From contig NZ_SRIC01000034.1 of the NCBI RefSeq assembly GCF_004684775.1, positions 1-47,614 of the forward strand: DNA of 47,614 nucleotides, read 5' to 3'. The position numbers and the translations under genes are program-made. Shown here one piece after another: positions 7,429-16,550 of this stretch; within the stretch, counting starts at the first letter, position 1, and each line of letters starts with the position of its first letter. This stretch comes from Streptomyces sp. MZ04. GTDB lineage: Bacteria > Actinomycetota > Actinomycetes > Streptomycetales > Streptomycetaceae. Below the pieces are notes generated by a model. The model was given only the letters and a program-made list of their open reading frames with translations. It ran no database searches and was not told the DNA's origin.

Positions 7429-9897
7429 ATGGCGGGAACCCGGGGCCCCGGAGTCACCCGTGCCGACCAGGCGCGCGAGGCGGCCGTCGAGACCGCGCTC
7501 GGCACGCTGGATCTGGACGCCAAGGCCCGGCTGCTCGGCGGCCGTGACATGTGGTCGCTGCACGCGCTGCCCGAGATCGGCCTGAAGTCCCTCGTGATGT
7601 CCGACGGCCCGATCGGCGTGCGCGGCACCCGCTGGACCGCCGACGACCCGTCCATCGCGCTGCCGTCCCCCACCGCGCTCGCCGCCACCTGGGATCCGGA
7701 ACTCGCCCGCGGGGCCGGTGCGCTGCTCGCCCAGGAGGCCCGCCGCAAGGGCGTCCACGTCCTCCTCGCGCCGACCGTCAACCTGCACCGCTCACCGCTC
7801 GGCGGCCGCCACTTCGAGGCGTACAGCGAAGATCCGTATCTGACCGGCGTCATCGGCACCGGCTATGTGCAGGGGGTGCAGTCCGGCGGCGTCGGCACCA
7901 CCGTCAAGCACTTCGTCGCGAACGACGCCGAGACCGACCGCTTCACCGTGGACAACCTGATCTCCCGACGTGCCTTGCGCGAGCTGTACTTGGCCCCCTT
8001 CGAGGCGATCGTCACCAACGCCCACCCCTGGGGCATCATGACCGCGTACAACCAGGTCAACGGCTCGACGATGACCGAGCACCGCTACCTGGTCAACGAA
8101 GTCCTGCGCGGCGAATGGGGCTTCGACGGCTGCAACGTCTCCGACTGGATGGCCGCCCGCTCCACCACCGGCGCCATCGACGGCGGCCTCGACGTCGCCA
8201 TGCCGGGACCCCGGACCGTGTACGGCGACGCGCTCGCCGAGGCCGTCCGCGCGGGCCGCGTCAAGGAGTCGACGGTCGACGACGCCGTCCGTAACGTCCT
8301 GCTCCTGGCCGCCCGCGTCGGCGCCCTCGAAGGCGCCGAGCCCGTGGTCACCGACCTCCCCGCCGAGATCGACGGCGAGGCCCTCGCCCGCGAGATCGCC
8401 CGCCGCGCCTTCGTCCTCGTACGCAACGAGAACGGCGCGCTGCCCCTGGCGCGCACCGCGTCCGTCGCCCTCATCGGCGCCGCCGCACGCGACGCCCGCG
8501 TCCTGGGCGGCGGCTCCGCGACCGTCTTCCCCGCGCGGGTCGTCTCGCCGCTCGACGGTCTGACCGCGGCGCTCGGGTCCGACGCGGTGACGTACGCCGT
8601 CGGCGCCGACCCGAGCGACGAACTCGCCCCCGCCGACAAGGGGTTCGAGCTGCACGCCATCTGCCGGGACGCGGACGGCAACGTCCTGGGCGAGGGCAGC
8701 CTCCCCACCGGACAGGTCCAGTGGATCGGCGACGACCTGCCCGACGGCGTCACCCACGAGACGATGGCGAGCATCGAGGTGGTCGGCACGTTCACGCCCC
8801 GCGAGAGCGGCGAGCACTCCTTCGGCACGCGGGGGCTCGGTGCCTTCAAGCTCAGCGTCGCCGGTGAAGTCGTCTTCGACGGGGCCCAGTTGACGGACTC
8901 CGAGACCGACCCCTTCGAGGCGTTCTTCGGCTCACCGGTCGAGCGCGCCAAGGTGAACCTGTCGGCGGGCGAGACGGTCGAGGTCTCCCTCCACCACCAC
9001 CTCGACAAGGGGTACGCCCCGCCCCTGCCCGGCGTCGTGTTCTCCTTCGTCCACCTCGGGCCGCGGCGCGACCCCGACGAGCTGATCGCCGAGGCGGCCG
9101 AGGCCGCTCGGGGCGCCGACGCGGCGGTCGTGGTCGTCGCCACCACCGAGCGGGTCGAGTCCGAGGGCTTCGACCGGCAGGATCTGCGGCTCCCGGGCCG
9201 CCAGGACGACCTGGTGCGGGCGGTGGCCGCGGCGAACCCGCGGACGGTCGTGGTCGTCAACTCCGGTTCCCCGGTGGAGCTTCTGTGGCGCGACGAGGTC
9301 GCGGCGGTCCTCCTGGGCTGGTTCCCCGGCCAGGAGGGCGGCGCGGCGCTCGCGGACGTCCTCACCGGCGCGCAGGAGCCGGGCGGCCGCCTCCCCACGA
9401 CGTGGGGCACGTACGCGGACGCCCCGGTCACCCGGGTGACCCCGATCGACGGCGAACTCCCTTACTCCGAGGGCGTGTTCATCGGCTACCGCGCCTGGGA
9501 CCGTGACCTTGAGGAGCATGCGGCCGCGACCCCCTCCTACGCCTTCGGCCACGGCCTCGGCTACACGGACTGGACGTACGAGTCGCTCACCGTGGAGGGC
9601 ACGACGGCCACCGTCCGCGTCCGCAACTCCGGCAGGCGCGCGGGCCGCGAGGTCGTCCAGGTCTATCTCGCACCGGCCGCGCACGACAGCGACCGCCCGG
9701 TCCGCCGGCTCGCCGGGTTCGCGGGCGTCGAGGCCGCGCCCGGCGAGAGCGTGGAGGTGCGGGTCGACATCCCGCGCCGCGCCTTCGAGATCTGGGACGA
9801 GGCCGCCGACTCCTGGGCGTACCAAGGCGGTTCGTACGAAGTGCAGGCGGGCCGCTCGATCGCCGACCGCCGCCTGAGCGAGTTGATCGTCGTGTGA
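7429..9897 (+). CDS. Glycoside hydrolase family 3 beta-glucosidase with PA14-like insert
   Basis: 822 residues from ATG 7429, which follows GAGGAGG at good spacing; the open frame continues upstream but has no comparable site. The GH3 N-terminal barrel is clear: LAPTVNLHRSPLGGR, KHF (160-162), and nucleophile D239 in SDW. A PA14-like beta domain (about 404-545) is inserted in the second alpha/beta domain, and a fibronectin-III-like domain ends the protein. This is the usual layout of large GH3 beta-glucosidases. There is no signal peptide, so it probably acts inside the cell on imported oligosaccharides or glycosides. The aldose 1-epimerase gene nearby is consistent with sugar catabolism. Exact substrate unknown. 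Confidence 0.92.
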   Translation: MAGTRGPGVTRADQAREAAVETALGTLDLDAKARLLGGRDMWSLHALPEIGLKSLVMSDGPIGVRGTRWTADDPSIALPSPTALAATWDPELARGAGALLAQEARRKGVHVLLAPTVNLHRSPLGGRHFEAYSEDPYLTGVIGTGYVQGVQSGGVGTTVKHFVANDAETDRFTVDNLISRRALRELYLAPFEAIVTNAHPWGIMTAYNQVNGSTMTEHRYLVNEVLRGEWGFDGCNVSDWMAARSTTGAIDGGLDVAMPGPRTVYGDALAEAVRAGRVKESTVDDAVRNVLLLAARVGALEGAEPVVTDLPAEIDGEALAREIARRAFVLVRNENGALPLARTASVALIGAAARDARVLGGGSATVFPARVVSPLDGLTAALGSDAVTYAVGADPSDELAPADKGFELHAICRDADGNVLGEGSLPTGQVQWIGDDLPDGVTHETMASIEVVGTFTPRESGEHSFGTRGLGAFKLSVAGEVVFDGAQLTDSETDPFEAFFGSPVERAKVNLSAGETVEVSLHHHLDKGYAPPLPGVVFSFVHLGPRRDPDELIAEAAEAARGADAAVVVVATTERVESEGFDRQDLRLPGRQDDLVRAVAAANPRTVVVVNSGSPVELLWRDEVAAVLLGWFPGQEGGAALADVLTGAQEPGGRLPTTWGTYADAPVTRVTPIDGELPYSEGVFIGYRAWDRDLEEHAAATPSYAFGHGLGYTDWTYESLTVEGTTATVRVRNSGRRAGREVVQVYLAPAAHDSDRPVRRLAGFAGVEAAPGESVEVRVDIPRRAFEIWDEAADSWAYQGGSYEVQAGRSIADRRLSELIVV

Positions 9898-9914
9898 CGG
9901 TTCGGCGGTGGATC

Positions 9915-9952
9915 GGTGCGGGCCCCGGGACGGTACCCCCGGGGCCCGTGCC
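9915..9952 (+). terminator. Hairpin after the GH3 gene
   Basis: A GC-rich stem (CGGGCCCCGGG pairing with CCCGGGGCCCG, extendable to about 15 bp with two G-U pairs) and an 8-base loop begin 18 bases after the GH3 stop. There is no clear T-tract, as is common for Streptomyces terminators. Confidence 0.6.
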
Positions 9953-10011
9953 GTGCGCGGCGGTTGTGGCAGACTCGCGGGCCGACAACAGCACGTTCGG
10001 GGGAGAACCAC

Positions 10012-11016
10012 ATGTACCCAGGTCAGCAGGGTCAGCCGTACCCAGGTCAGCAGGGTCAGCCGTACCCGCCTCAGCCTTACCCGCCGCAGCAGGGTCAGCC
10101 TTACCCGCCGCAGCAGGGTCAGCCCTATCCGCCGCAGCAGGGCCAGCCGTACCCGCCTCAGCAGGGCCAGCCATACCCGCCGCAGCAGCAATATCAGCAG
10201 TTCCCGCCGCAGCAGCAGTACCAGCAGCACCCGCCCCAACAGCAGTACCCCCAACAGCAGTACCAGCAGTTCCCGCCGCAGCAGCAATACCAGCAGCACC
10301 CGCCCCACCAGGGCCAACAAGCCGTGGGCGACGGCATGATGGCGCCCGCGCCCGGTCTCAGCCCCGAGCAGCGCGACCTGGTCCTGCGCATCCAGAACAC
10401 CACCAAGGTGTTCGTGCTCGGGCTCTTCGTCGGCATCCCGCTCACCTTCGGCGGCGCCCACTTCGGCATCACCGAGAAGCCGCTGGGCTTCGCGGCCATC
10501 CCCGTCGGCATCGTCGGCTTCGTCGTCGGCGTCATCTCGTTCCTCAAGATGAACGCCATGAAGCGGCAGCTCCGTTCGATCACCGAGGACGCCTGGCGCT
10601 CCCCGGTCGCCCATCTCCAGAGCGCCCGCAAGGCGGCCACGCTCGCGGCGTATCTCAACGGCCTGCTCGCCCTGCTCTCGCTGGCCGCCGCCGTGTTCCT
10701 GCTCGTCGCGGGCGCCGGCTGGGGCGCGTACGGCAACTCGTTCGGCTTCGGCGCCCTGATGCTCGGCGCGGCCATCCCGCTCGGCCAGGCACTCGCGGCC
10801 GCGTCCACCATCCCGCAGCTCCTGCGGGTGATCCCGGCGGGAGCCAGGGTCGGCCAGTCGCTCTACTCGGTGCTGCTGCTCCTCGGCATCACCGTCACGT
10901 TCCGCGGCGGCGGCTGGGACACCAAGGCCATCGCGGCGGTCTTCACGCTGATCTGCCTGGGCGCGGTGACGCTGCTCGCCAAGGCGGGCAGGACGATGCG
11001 CGGCGAGAGCGGCTGA
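10012..11016 (+). CDS. Membrane protein with Pro/Gln/Tyr-rich N-terminal repeat domain
   Basis: 334 residues. Residues 1 to about 103 are almost entirely repeats of the type QQGQPYPP and QQQYQQ. The rest is hydrophobic with about six likely membrane segments (near 132-150, 158-178, 220-245, 250-270, 283-297, 303-322). I do not recognise a family for the membrane part. Low-complexity YPPQ tails of this kind occur on several actinobacterial membrane proteins and may mediate clustering; that is inference. ATG 10012 follows GGGGGAGA. It sits after a hairpin that ends the GH3 unit and runs convergently into the epimerase gene, 8 bp away. Confidence 0.75.
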   Translation: MYPGQQGQPYPGQQGQPYPPQPYPPQQGQPYPPQQGQPYPPQQGQPYPPQQGQPYPPQQQYQQFPPQQQYQQHPPQQQYPQQQYQQFPPQQQYQQHPPHQGQQAVGDGMMAPAPGLSPEQRDLVLRIQNTTKVFVLGLFVGIPLTFGGAHFGITEKPLGFAAIPVGIVGFVVGVISFLKMNAMKRQLRSITEDAWRSPVAHLQSARKAATLAAYLNGLLALLSLAAAVFLLVAGAGWGAYGNSFGFGALMLGAAIPLGQALAAASTIPQLLRVIPAGARVGQSLYSVLLLLGITVTFRGGGWDTKAIAAVFTLICLGAVTLLAKAGRTMRGESG

Positions 11017-11026
11017 GAAGCCGCTC
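11007..11026. terminator. Bidirectional hairpin between convergent genes
   Basis: GAGCGGCT, loop GAGA, AGCCGCTC. The stem spans the stop of the Pro/Gln-rich membrane protein and the stop of the epimerase gene, so it could end transcription from both sides. Confidence 0.55.
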
Positions 11027-12011
11027 AGCGCACCGAGAACCCGTACACCGTCTCCGACTCGTACACCCCACCCGGCCGCAGCACCGTGCTCGGGAACTCC
11101 GGCCGGTTGGGGGAGTCGGGGAAGTGCTGTGTCTCCAGGGCGATCCCGTCCCCCGGCGCGAACGGCAGCCCCTCGTCGAAGTGGTCCGCCGTGTACAGCT
11201 GAAGGCCCGGCGCCGTCGTCGCCACGGTCAGCACACGCCCGGACGCCGGATCGCTCAGCTCCGCCGCCTCGACCGGCTCCGTGGTGACCCCCTTGTCCAG
11301 CACGTAGTTGTGGTCGAACCCGGCCCCGGCCTTCCGCGCCGCCCGGAAGTCGAACCGCGTCCCGTCGACCTCCTCGTACGCCCCCGTGGGAATCTGCGCC
11401 CCGTCCGTCGGCGTGATGCGCGCCGCCGCGATCCGCACCTCGTGCCCGCCCGCGCCACCGCTGCCGACCCCGGCCAGATTCCAGTACGTGTGGTTGGTGA
11501 GGTTCACGACCGTCGCCGCGTCCGTCGTCGCGCGGTAGGCGATCCGCAGCCCGCCCGCCTCGTCCAGCGCGTACGTCACCGAGACCGCGAGCCGCCCGGG
11601 ATACCCCTCCTCGCCGTCCGGACTCACCCGCGAGAGCCGCACCCCGTGCTCGACCTCCGCCGCCTCCCACACCCGCTTGTCGAAACCGGCCGCACCGCCG
11701 TGCAGGGCGTTGGACCCGTTGTTCCGCGCCAGTCGATACGTACGCCCGTCGAGTCCGAAGGACCCCCCGGCGATCCGGTTCGCGTACCGGCCCACCAGCG
11801 CACCGAGATACGGCCCGGGACGATCGAGGTATCCCTGAAGGTCGTCGAACCCGAGCGCCACCGGCCCGCGCCGCCCCGAACGGTCCGGAACTTCCGCCGA
11901 CTGGATGATCCCGCCGTACGTCAGGACACGTACCCGCACCCCGCCCCTTTCCAGGGTCCAGCGATGGACGGGCGTGCCGTCGGGGAGCGCCCCGAAGAGT
12001 TCACTGCGCAT
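11025..12011 (-). CDS. galM: Aldose 1-epimerase (mutarotase family)
   Basis: 328 residues, cytosolic. It interconverts alpha and beta anomers of aldoses. Family signatures seen: the N-terminal LTYGGIIQSAEVPDR, GRYANRIAGGSF, NNGSNALHGG with its His, NLTNHTYWNL with the general-acid His, and the late catalytic Glu in IALETQHFPDSPN. Length is typical (about 330-350). It is convergent with the upstream membrane protein and 30 bp downstream of the SGNH lipoprotein gene on the same strand. Sugar use may link it to the GH3 enzyme, but they are not in one operon. Actual sugar preference is not known. Confidence 0.9.
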   Translation of the reverse strand: MRSELFGALPDGTPVHRWTLERGGVRVRVLTYGGIIQSAEVPDRSGRRGPVALGFDDLQGYLDRPGPYLGALVGRYANRIAGGSFGLDGRTYRLARNNGSNALHGGAAGFDKRVWEAAEVEHGVRLSRVSPDGEEGYPGRLAVSVTYALDEAGGLRIAYRATTDAATVVNLTNHTYWNLAGVGSGGAGGHEVRIAAARITPTDGAQIPTGAYEEVDGTRFDFRAARKAGAGFDHNYVLDKGVTTEPVEAAELSDPASGRVLTVATTAPGLQLYTADHFDEGLPFAPGDGIALETQHFPDSPNRPEFPSTVLRPGGVYESETVYGFSVR

Positions 12012-12041
12012 GATCGCGACCCTACGCCGGGCCGCGCCGCG

Positions 12042-12965
12042 TCACCCGGCGGGATCCTCGGCCGGATCCTTGGCCTTCACCTGCCGGTAGGCCAGCTCCG
12101 CGAGCCGCGACTGCCCGTCCTTGCTGGGGTGGAACCAGTCCCAGTGGCTCAACTGGTCGCCGTCGAAGCGGTAGTCGAAGACCGCCCCGCCGTCGTACCG
12201 GCAGCGCAGATCCTTCGCGCACACGTCCTTGAGCACGTCGTTGTACGCGACCACGCGGTCCTGCACCGAGGCGCGGCGCTGCGTCGCCCTCGCGTCCACC
12301 GCGTCCGGATCCGCCAGCATCGAGGAGCAGATGCCCAGCTTCCACACCTGCTTGCCCAGCGGGTTGGTGCGCCCCTGGGACCAGAGCCGCTTCAGATCCG
12401 GCACGGAAGTGACGTACACCTGCGTCTTGGGCAGCTCGCGCCGCAGCGTACGCATCGCGTCCTCGAAGTCGGCGCGGAACTCGGAGACCGGCGTCATGGC
12501 CTCCGCCGACGTGCGGCAGGCGTCGTTCGCGCCCGCCATCACGGTGATCAGCTCGGGGCGCTGGGCCGCGGCCTCCTCGATCTGCCCGGACACGTCCGCC
12601 ATCCGGGCGCCCGTCTTCGCGTGGTTCCAGCTGTTCCCGGCGGCCCCTTCCTTCCCGAGCAGGCGTGTCGCCAGGCTCTGGACCTCGGAATCCGTGCCGG
12701 TCGCCCAGGAGACCTCGGGGCAGTCGGAGAGCACCGAGCAGGCGTCGAAGCCGCGGGTGATGGAGTCGCCGACCGCGGCGAGGGAGCGCGGGGTCGAGTC
12801 CCAGGTGGGGGTCGGCTTCGGCTTCGGCTTTTTGTGCGCCGACGGGCCGTTCGGGGCGGGCGACGCGCCGCCCTGGGCGTCGCACGCGGTCAGGGCGGTG
12901 GCGCCGAGAAGAACCGCCGTCGCGGTGGCGACGGCGGCACGTGAGCGGTGCCTTCGGTTCCGCAT
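12042..12965 (-). CDS. SGNH/GDSL-family hydrolase, lipoprotein
   Basis: 307 residues with a lipoprotein signal (LLGATALTAC, lipobox Cys28), a Lys/Pro-rich spacer (45-55), and an SGNH esterase domain. Block I is VGDSITRG (nucleophile S68), block III is GANDAC (N147), and block V is DWFHPSKDG near the C-terminus (Asp and His). The Gly of block II is probably in the NHAKTGARM stretch. It should be an esterase or lipase anchored on the outer face of the membrane. Six Cys in the mature part suggest disulfides, as in Streptomyces secreted SGNH lipases. Substrate unknown. Confidence 0.88.
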   Translation of the reverse strand: MRNRRHRSRAAVATATAVLLGATALTACDAQGGASPAPNGPSAHKKPKPKPTPTWDSTPRSLAAVGDSITRGFDACSVLSDCPEVSWATGTDSEVQSLATRLLGKEGAAGNSWNHAKTGARMADVSGQIEEAAAQRPELITVMAGANDACRTSAEAMTPVSEFRADFEDAMRTLRRELPKTQVYVTSVPDLKRLWSQGRTNPLGKQVWKLGICSSMLADPDAVDARATQRRASVQDRVVAYNDVLKDVCAKDLRCRYDGGAVFDYRFDGDQLSHWDWFHPSKDGQSRLAELAYRQVKAKDPAEDPAG

Positions 12966-13262
12966 CCCCCGGGTCCCCTCTGTCGTCGGCTCTCTCGTCG
13001 GCCTACGCGAACTGAGCGATATGGCGCCCCGTCGAGTGAATGGTGGGTGATTCCTGGCTTTGGGACCGACGGTACGTCACACTCCTTGCGCCGCCGCACG
13101 GTAGCCTCGCCACCCAGTGGCACCCTGTTCTCGCGGTTCCGCTAAATTACATCACGTCACATCTGTCCCGTTTTCGGGATTTTCTCGAATTCAGGGAACA
13201 ACGCTCGGCACGGGCGCGAGGCCGCTGGGGAAGGCGAACCTCGACCCACACTGGAGGTCCCG
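12966..13262. other. 297-bp divergent intergenic region
   Basis: Separates the SGNH lipoprotein gene (leftward) and the DUF3145 gene (rightward). The part from 13140 to 13200 is unusually AT-rich for this DNA and includes a small hairpin (TCCCG TTTT CGGGA, 13166-13179). Promoters for both genes must lie here, but I could not fix clear -10/-35 pairs. Confidence 0.5.
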
Positions 13263-13757
13263 GTGACGACACGTGGAGTTCTGTACGTGCACTCCGCGCC
13301 CCGCGCGCTGTGTCCGCACGTCGAATGGGCAGTCGCGGGCGTGCTCGGCGCGCGCGTCAACCTCGACTGGATCCGGCAGCCCGCGGCGCCCGGCAGCTGG
13401 AGATCCGAGTTCTCCTGGCGGGGCTCGGTGGGCACCGCGTCCAAACTGGCGTCCGCGCTGCGCGGCTGGGATCTGCTGCGCTTCGAGGTCACGTCCGAGC
13501 CGTGTGCCACGGCCGAGGGCGAGCGCTACAGCGCCACACCCGAGCTCGGCATCTTCCACGCCGTCACCGGCATCCACGGCGACATCCTGATCCCGGAGGA
13601 CCGCCTGCGCGCCGCCCTGGCCCGCTCCCAGCAGGGCGAGAGCGACCTGGCGGCCGAACTCGCCAAGCTCCTCGGCAAACCCTGGGACGACGAGCTCGAG
13701 CCCTTCCGGTACGCGGGCGAGGGCGCGCCGGTGCGCTGGCTGCACCAGGTGGTCTGA
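13263..13757 (+). CDS. DUF3145 family protein
   Basis: 164-residue soluble protein of a family conserved in actinobacteria and usually next to the fab cluster, as here. Recognised by the N-terminal TTRGVLYVHSAP, the LDWIRQPAAPG stretch and the PFRYAGEGAPVRWLHQVV end. Function not established as far as I know. GTG 13263 is set by GGAGG eight bases before. It is convergent with fabF, with a strong hairpin between. Conservation and location suggest a housekeeping role possibly tied to lipid synthesis, but that is inference. Confidence 0.88.
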   Translation: MTTRGVLYVHSAPRALCPHVEWAVAGVLGARVNLDWIRQPAAPGSWRSEFSWRGSVGTASKLASALRGWDLLRFEVTSEPCATAEGERYSATPELGIFHAVTGIHGDILIPEDRLRAALARSQQGESDLAAELAKLLGKPWDDELEPFRYAGEGAPVRWLHQVV

Positions 13758-13785
13758 CCTGCGCAGGGTCGTCTGACGTACACGT

Positions 13786-13819
13786 GAAGGGGCCCCCACC
13801 GAGTGGTGGGGGCCCCTTC
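13786..13819. terminator. Strong bidirectional hairpin between DUF3145 and fabF
   Basis: A perfect 15-bp stem rich in G/C (gaaggggcccccacc and its complement) with a GAGT loop, placed between two convergent stop codons. It is likely to end transcription from both directions. Confidence 0.85.
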
Positions 13820-13848
13820 CGTTACGTATGCGTACGGCTGACTGCTGC

Positions 13849-15111
13849 TCAGACGGTCCGGAACGCCAGGACGACGTTGTGGCCGCCGAAGCCGAACGAG
13901 TCGTTCAGCGCCGCGATCCGGCCCTCGGGCAGCGTGCGCGGCTCGTCGCGGACGATGTCCGCATCGACCTCGGGGTCGAGGTTCTCGATGTTGATCGTCG
14001 GCGGGGCGACGCGGTTCGTCAGCGCGAGGACCGTGGCCACGGTCTCCACGCCGCCGGCGCCACCGAGCAGGTGACCGGTCATCGACTTCGTGCTGGTGAT
14101 CGCCATGTGGTCGACGTCGTCGCCGAAGGCCTTGCGCAGCGCCTTGATCTCGGCGACATCGCCCTGCGGCGTCGAGGTCGCGTGCGCGTTCACGTGCATG
14201 ATCTCGGCGGGCTTCAGGTCGGTGTTGTCGACCAGGTTCTGCAGCGCCGCCGCGATGCCGTTGCCGGACGGCTCGGGCTGCGTGATGTGGTGGGCGTCGG
14301 CCGAGATGCCCTGGCCGATCGCCTCGACGTAGATCCGCGCGCCGCGGGCCTTGGCGTGCTCCTCGGACTCGAGGACGATCACGCCGGCGCCCTCGCCGAG
14401 CACGAAGCCGTTGCGGTCGGCGTCGTAGGGGCGCGAGGCGCCCGCCGGGTCGTCGTTGTTCTTGGACATCGCCATCATGTTGCCGAACGCGACGATCGGC
14501 AGCGGGTGGATCGCCGCCTCCGTGCCGCCCGCGACGACGACGTCGGCACGGCCGGTGCGGATCATCTCGATCGCGTAGCCGATGGCCTCAGCGCCCGAGG
14601 CGCAGGCCGACACGGGGGTGTGGACACCCGCGTGGGCGCCCAGCTCGATGCCGACGTTGGCCGACGGGGAGTTGGGCATCAGCATCGGCACGGTGTGCGG
14701 GGAGACGCGGCGTACGCCCTTCTCCTTGAGCACGTCGTACTGGTCGAGCAGGGTGGTCACGCCGCCGATGCCGGAGGCGATGACCGCGCCGAGACGGTCG
14801 GGGTCGACGCTCTTGTCCTCGCCGGCCCTGTCGGTGTAGCCGGCGTCCGCCCAGGCCTCCTTGGCCGCGATCAGCGCGAACTGCGCCGAGCGGTCCAGCT
14901 TCCTGGCCTGCGGACGGGGGATGATCTCGCTCGGCTCGACGGCGATCTGGCCGGCGATGCGGACCGGCAGCTCGGCCGCCCAGTCCTGCTCGAGCAGTCT
15001 CACACCCGAACGGCCCGCGAGCAGACCTTCCCAGGTCGAAGCTGCGTCGCCACCCAGCGGTGTGGTTGCGCCGATACCGGTGACGACCACGGTGCGATTG
15101 GTCGAGTTCAC
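13849..15111 (-). CDS. fabF: Beta-ketoacyl-ACP synthase II
   Basis: 420 residues. It elongates acyl-ACP with malonyl-ACP in type II fatty acid synthesis. Cys-His-His triad seen: C170 in SACASGAEA, H310 in VNAHATSTPQGD, H347 in SMTGHLLGG. I chose GTG 15111 (VNSTNRTVVVTGIG) because GGAG lies about nine bases before it; a GTG at 15126 lacks a ribosome site. Last gene of the leftward fabD-fabH-acpP-fabF operon, 70 bp after acpP. Housekeeping enzyme; the context next to fabD/fabH argues against a type II polyketide synthase role. Confidence 0.95.
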   Translation of the reverse strand: MNSTNRTVVVTGIGATTPLGGDAASTWEGLLAGRSGVRLLEQDWAAELPVRIAGQIAVEPSEIIPRPQARKLDRSAQFALIAAKEAWADAGYTDRAGEDKSVDPDRLGAVIASGIGGVTTLLDQYDVLKEKGVRRVSPHTVPMLMPNSPSANVGIELGAHAGVHTPVSACASGAEAIGYAIEMIRTGRADVVVAGGTEAAIHPLPIVAFGNMMAMSKNNDDPAGASRPYDADRNGFVLGEGAGVIVLESEEHAKARGARIYVEAIGQGISADAHHITQPEPSGNGIAAALQNLVDNTDLKPAEIMHVNAHATSTPQGDVAEIKALRKAFGDDVDHMAITSTKSMTGHLLGGAGGVETVATVLALTNRVAPPTINIENLDPEVDADIVRDEPRTLPEGRIAALNDSFGFGGHNVVLAFRTV

Positions 15112-15181
15112 AGGAAATTTCTCCACGGTGTTGAGGGGATCAGCGGCGCCACCGCCGGGTGGCGACAGCAGTGCGGCCTGA

Positions 15182-15430
15182 TCAGGCCTGGTGCTTGAGG
15201 ATGTACTTGGTCGCGTCGCCGACCGACTTGAGGTTCTTGACGTCGTCGTCCGGGATCTTGACGTCGAAGCGCTCTTCGGCGGCGACGACGACCTCGACCA
15301 TGGACAGCGAGTCGACGTCCAGGTCGTCGGTGAAGGACTTGTCCGTCTGGACGTCCTCGACCGGGATGCCGGCGATCTCGTTCACGATCTCGGCGAGACC
15401 GGCGATGATCTCTTCCTGGGTGGCGGCCAT
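15182..15430 (-). CDS. acpP: Acyl carrier protein
   Basis: 82 residues, acidic, with the phosphopantetheine attachment site DVDSLSMVE (S41). It carries growing acyl chains between FabD, FabH and FabF. AAGGAG stands before ATG 15430. Position between fabH and fabF is the conserved Streptomyces arrangement for the primary-metabolism ACP. Confidence 0.96.
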   Translation of the reverse strand: MAATQEEIIAGLAEIVNEIAGIPVEDVQTDKSFTDDLDVDSLSMVEVVVAAEERFDVKIPDDDVKNLKSVGDATKYILKHQA

Positions 15431-15501
15431 GTGGCGCTCCTTCTTACGTATCCAGAGGGTGTGACGGCTTCGGTAGGGATCGGATGATCCTTACGTGATG
15501 C

Positions 15502-16533
15502 CTAGGGGAGGGTAACGACCGTGGCGGCGTACACGAGACCCGCCCCGAAGCCGATGACGAGCGCGGTGTCGCCGCTCTTCGCCGCGCCGGTCGCCAGAAG
15601 CCGCTCCATCGCGAGCGGAATCGAGGCGGCCGACGTATTACCGGTGGTCTCCACGTCACGGGCGACCGTGACGTGCTCCGGCAGTTTCAGTGTCTTCACC
15701 ATCGAGTCGATGATCCGCATGTTGGCCTGGTGCGGGATGAAGACGTCCAGGTCGTCCGGGCTCAGGCCGGCGGCGTCCAGCGCCTCCTTGGCGACCTTCG
15801 CCATCTCGAACACGGCCCAGCGGAAGACCGCCTGGCCCTCCTGCGTGATGGCAGGGAACTTGATGTTGCCCGCGCTGTCGAGCGGCAGCTTCGAGACATC
15901 GCCGACGTGCAACTCGTTCCACGGCACGGTCTGCTTGATGGTCTCGGACTTGTCGCCCTCGCTGCCCCAGATGGTGGGGCCCATCTTCGGTTCCTGGGAC
16001 GGGCCCACGATCACGGCGCCCGCGCCGTCACCGAACAGGAAGGCCGTCGCGCGGTCCTCGAGGTCGGTGAGGTCGCTCAGCCGCTCCACGCCGATGACGA
16101 GGACGTACTCGGCGGAGCCCTCGACGACCATGCCCTTGGCGAGGGTGAGGCCGTAGCCGAAGCCCGCGCAGCCCGCGGAGATGTCGAACGCGGCGGGCTT
16201 GCCCGCGCCGATCTTGTCCGCGATCTCGGTGGCGATGGCCGGGGTCTGCTGGAAGTGCGAGACGGTCGCGACGATCACGCCGCCGATCTGCTCGGGCGTG
16301 ATGCCCGCGTCGGCGATCGCCTTGCCCGAGGCCTCGATGGACATCGCGGCCACGGTCTCCTCGTCGGAGGCCCAGTGGCGCGTCGCGATGCCGGAGCGGG
16401 AGCGGATCCACTCGTCGGAGGAGTCGATCGTCTCGAGGATCACCTCGTTGGGCACGACACGCGTGGGCCGGTAGCCGCCGACGCCCATGATGCGCGCGTA
16501 AGGGGCGCCCTTACTGGGCTTGATCTTCGACAT
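15502..16533 (-). CDS. fabH: Beta-ketoacyl-ACP synthase III
   Basis: 343 residues. It starts chains by condensing acyl-CoA primers (in Streptomyces, branched and straight short chains) with malonyl-ACP. Cys-His-Asn triad: C122 in DISAGCAGFGYG, H268 in FIPHQANMRI, N299 in TTGNTSAAS. ATG 16533 follows AAGGAG; the open frame continues upstream into the fabD tail but without signals. Seventeen bases separate it from the fabD stop, so the two are co-transcribed. Confidence 0.96.
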   Translation of the reverse strand: MSKIKPSKGAPYARIMGVGGYRPTRVVPNEVILETIDSSDEWIRSRSGIATRHWASDEETVAAMSIEASGKAIADAGITPEQIGGVIVATVSHFQQTPAIATEIADKIGAGKPAAFDISAGCAGFGYGLTLAKGMVVEGSAEYVLVIGVERLSDLTDLEDRATAFLFGDGAGAVIVGPSQEPKMGPTIWGSEGDKSETIKQTVPWNELHVGDVSKLPLDSAGNIKFPAITQEGQAVFRWAVFEMAKVAKEALDAAGLSPDDLDVFIPHQANMRIIDSMVKTLKLPEHVTVARDVETTGNTSAASIPLAMERLLATGAAKSGDTALVIGFGAGLVYAATVVTLP

Positions 16534-16550
16534 GCTGTCCAAGCTCCTTC

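Noticed and set aside
10021..10320. Dense repeats that could look like a CRISPR array
   Set aside because: The units are contiguous 12-24 bp codon repeats with no unique spacers and lie in a translated frame.
8932..11670. 912-codon minus-strand open frame
   Set aside because: It crosses the GH3 gene, a hairpin, the Pro/Gln protein and the epimerase; low-complexity antisense of the repeats, no motif.
13166..13179. Small hairpin TCCCG-TTTT-CGGGA as a terminator
   Set aside because: A five-bp stem in a divergent promoter region with no gene ending there.
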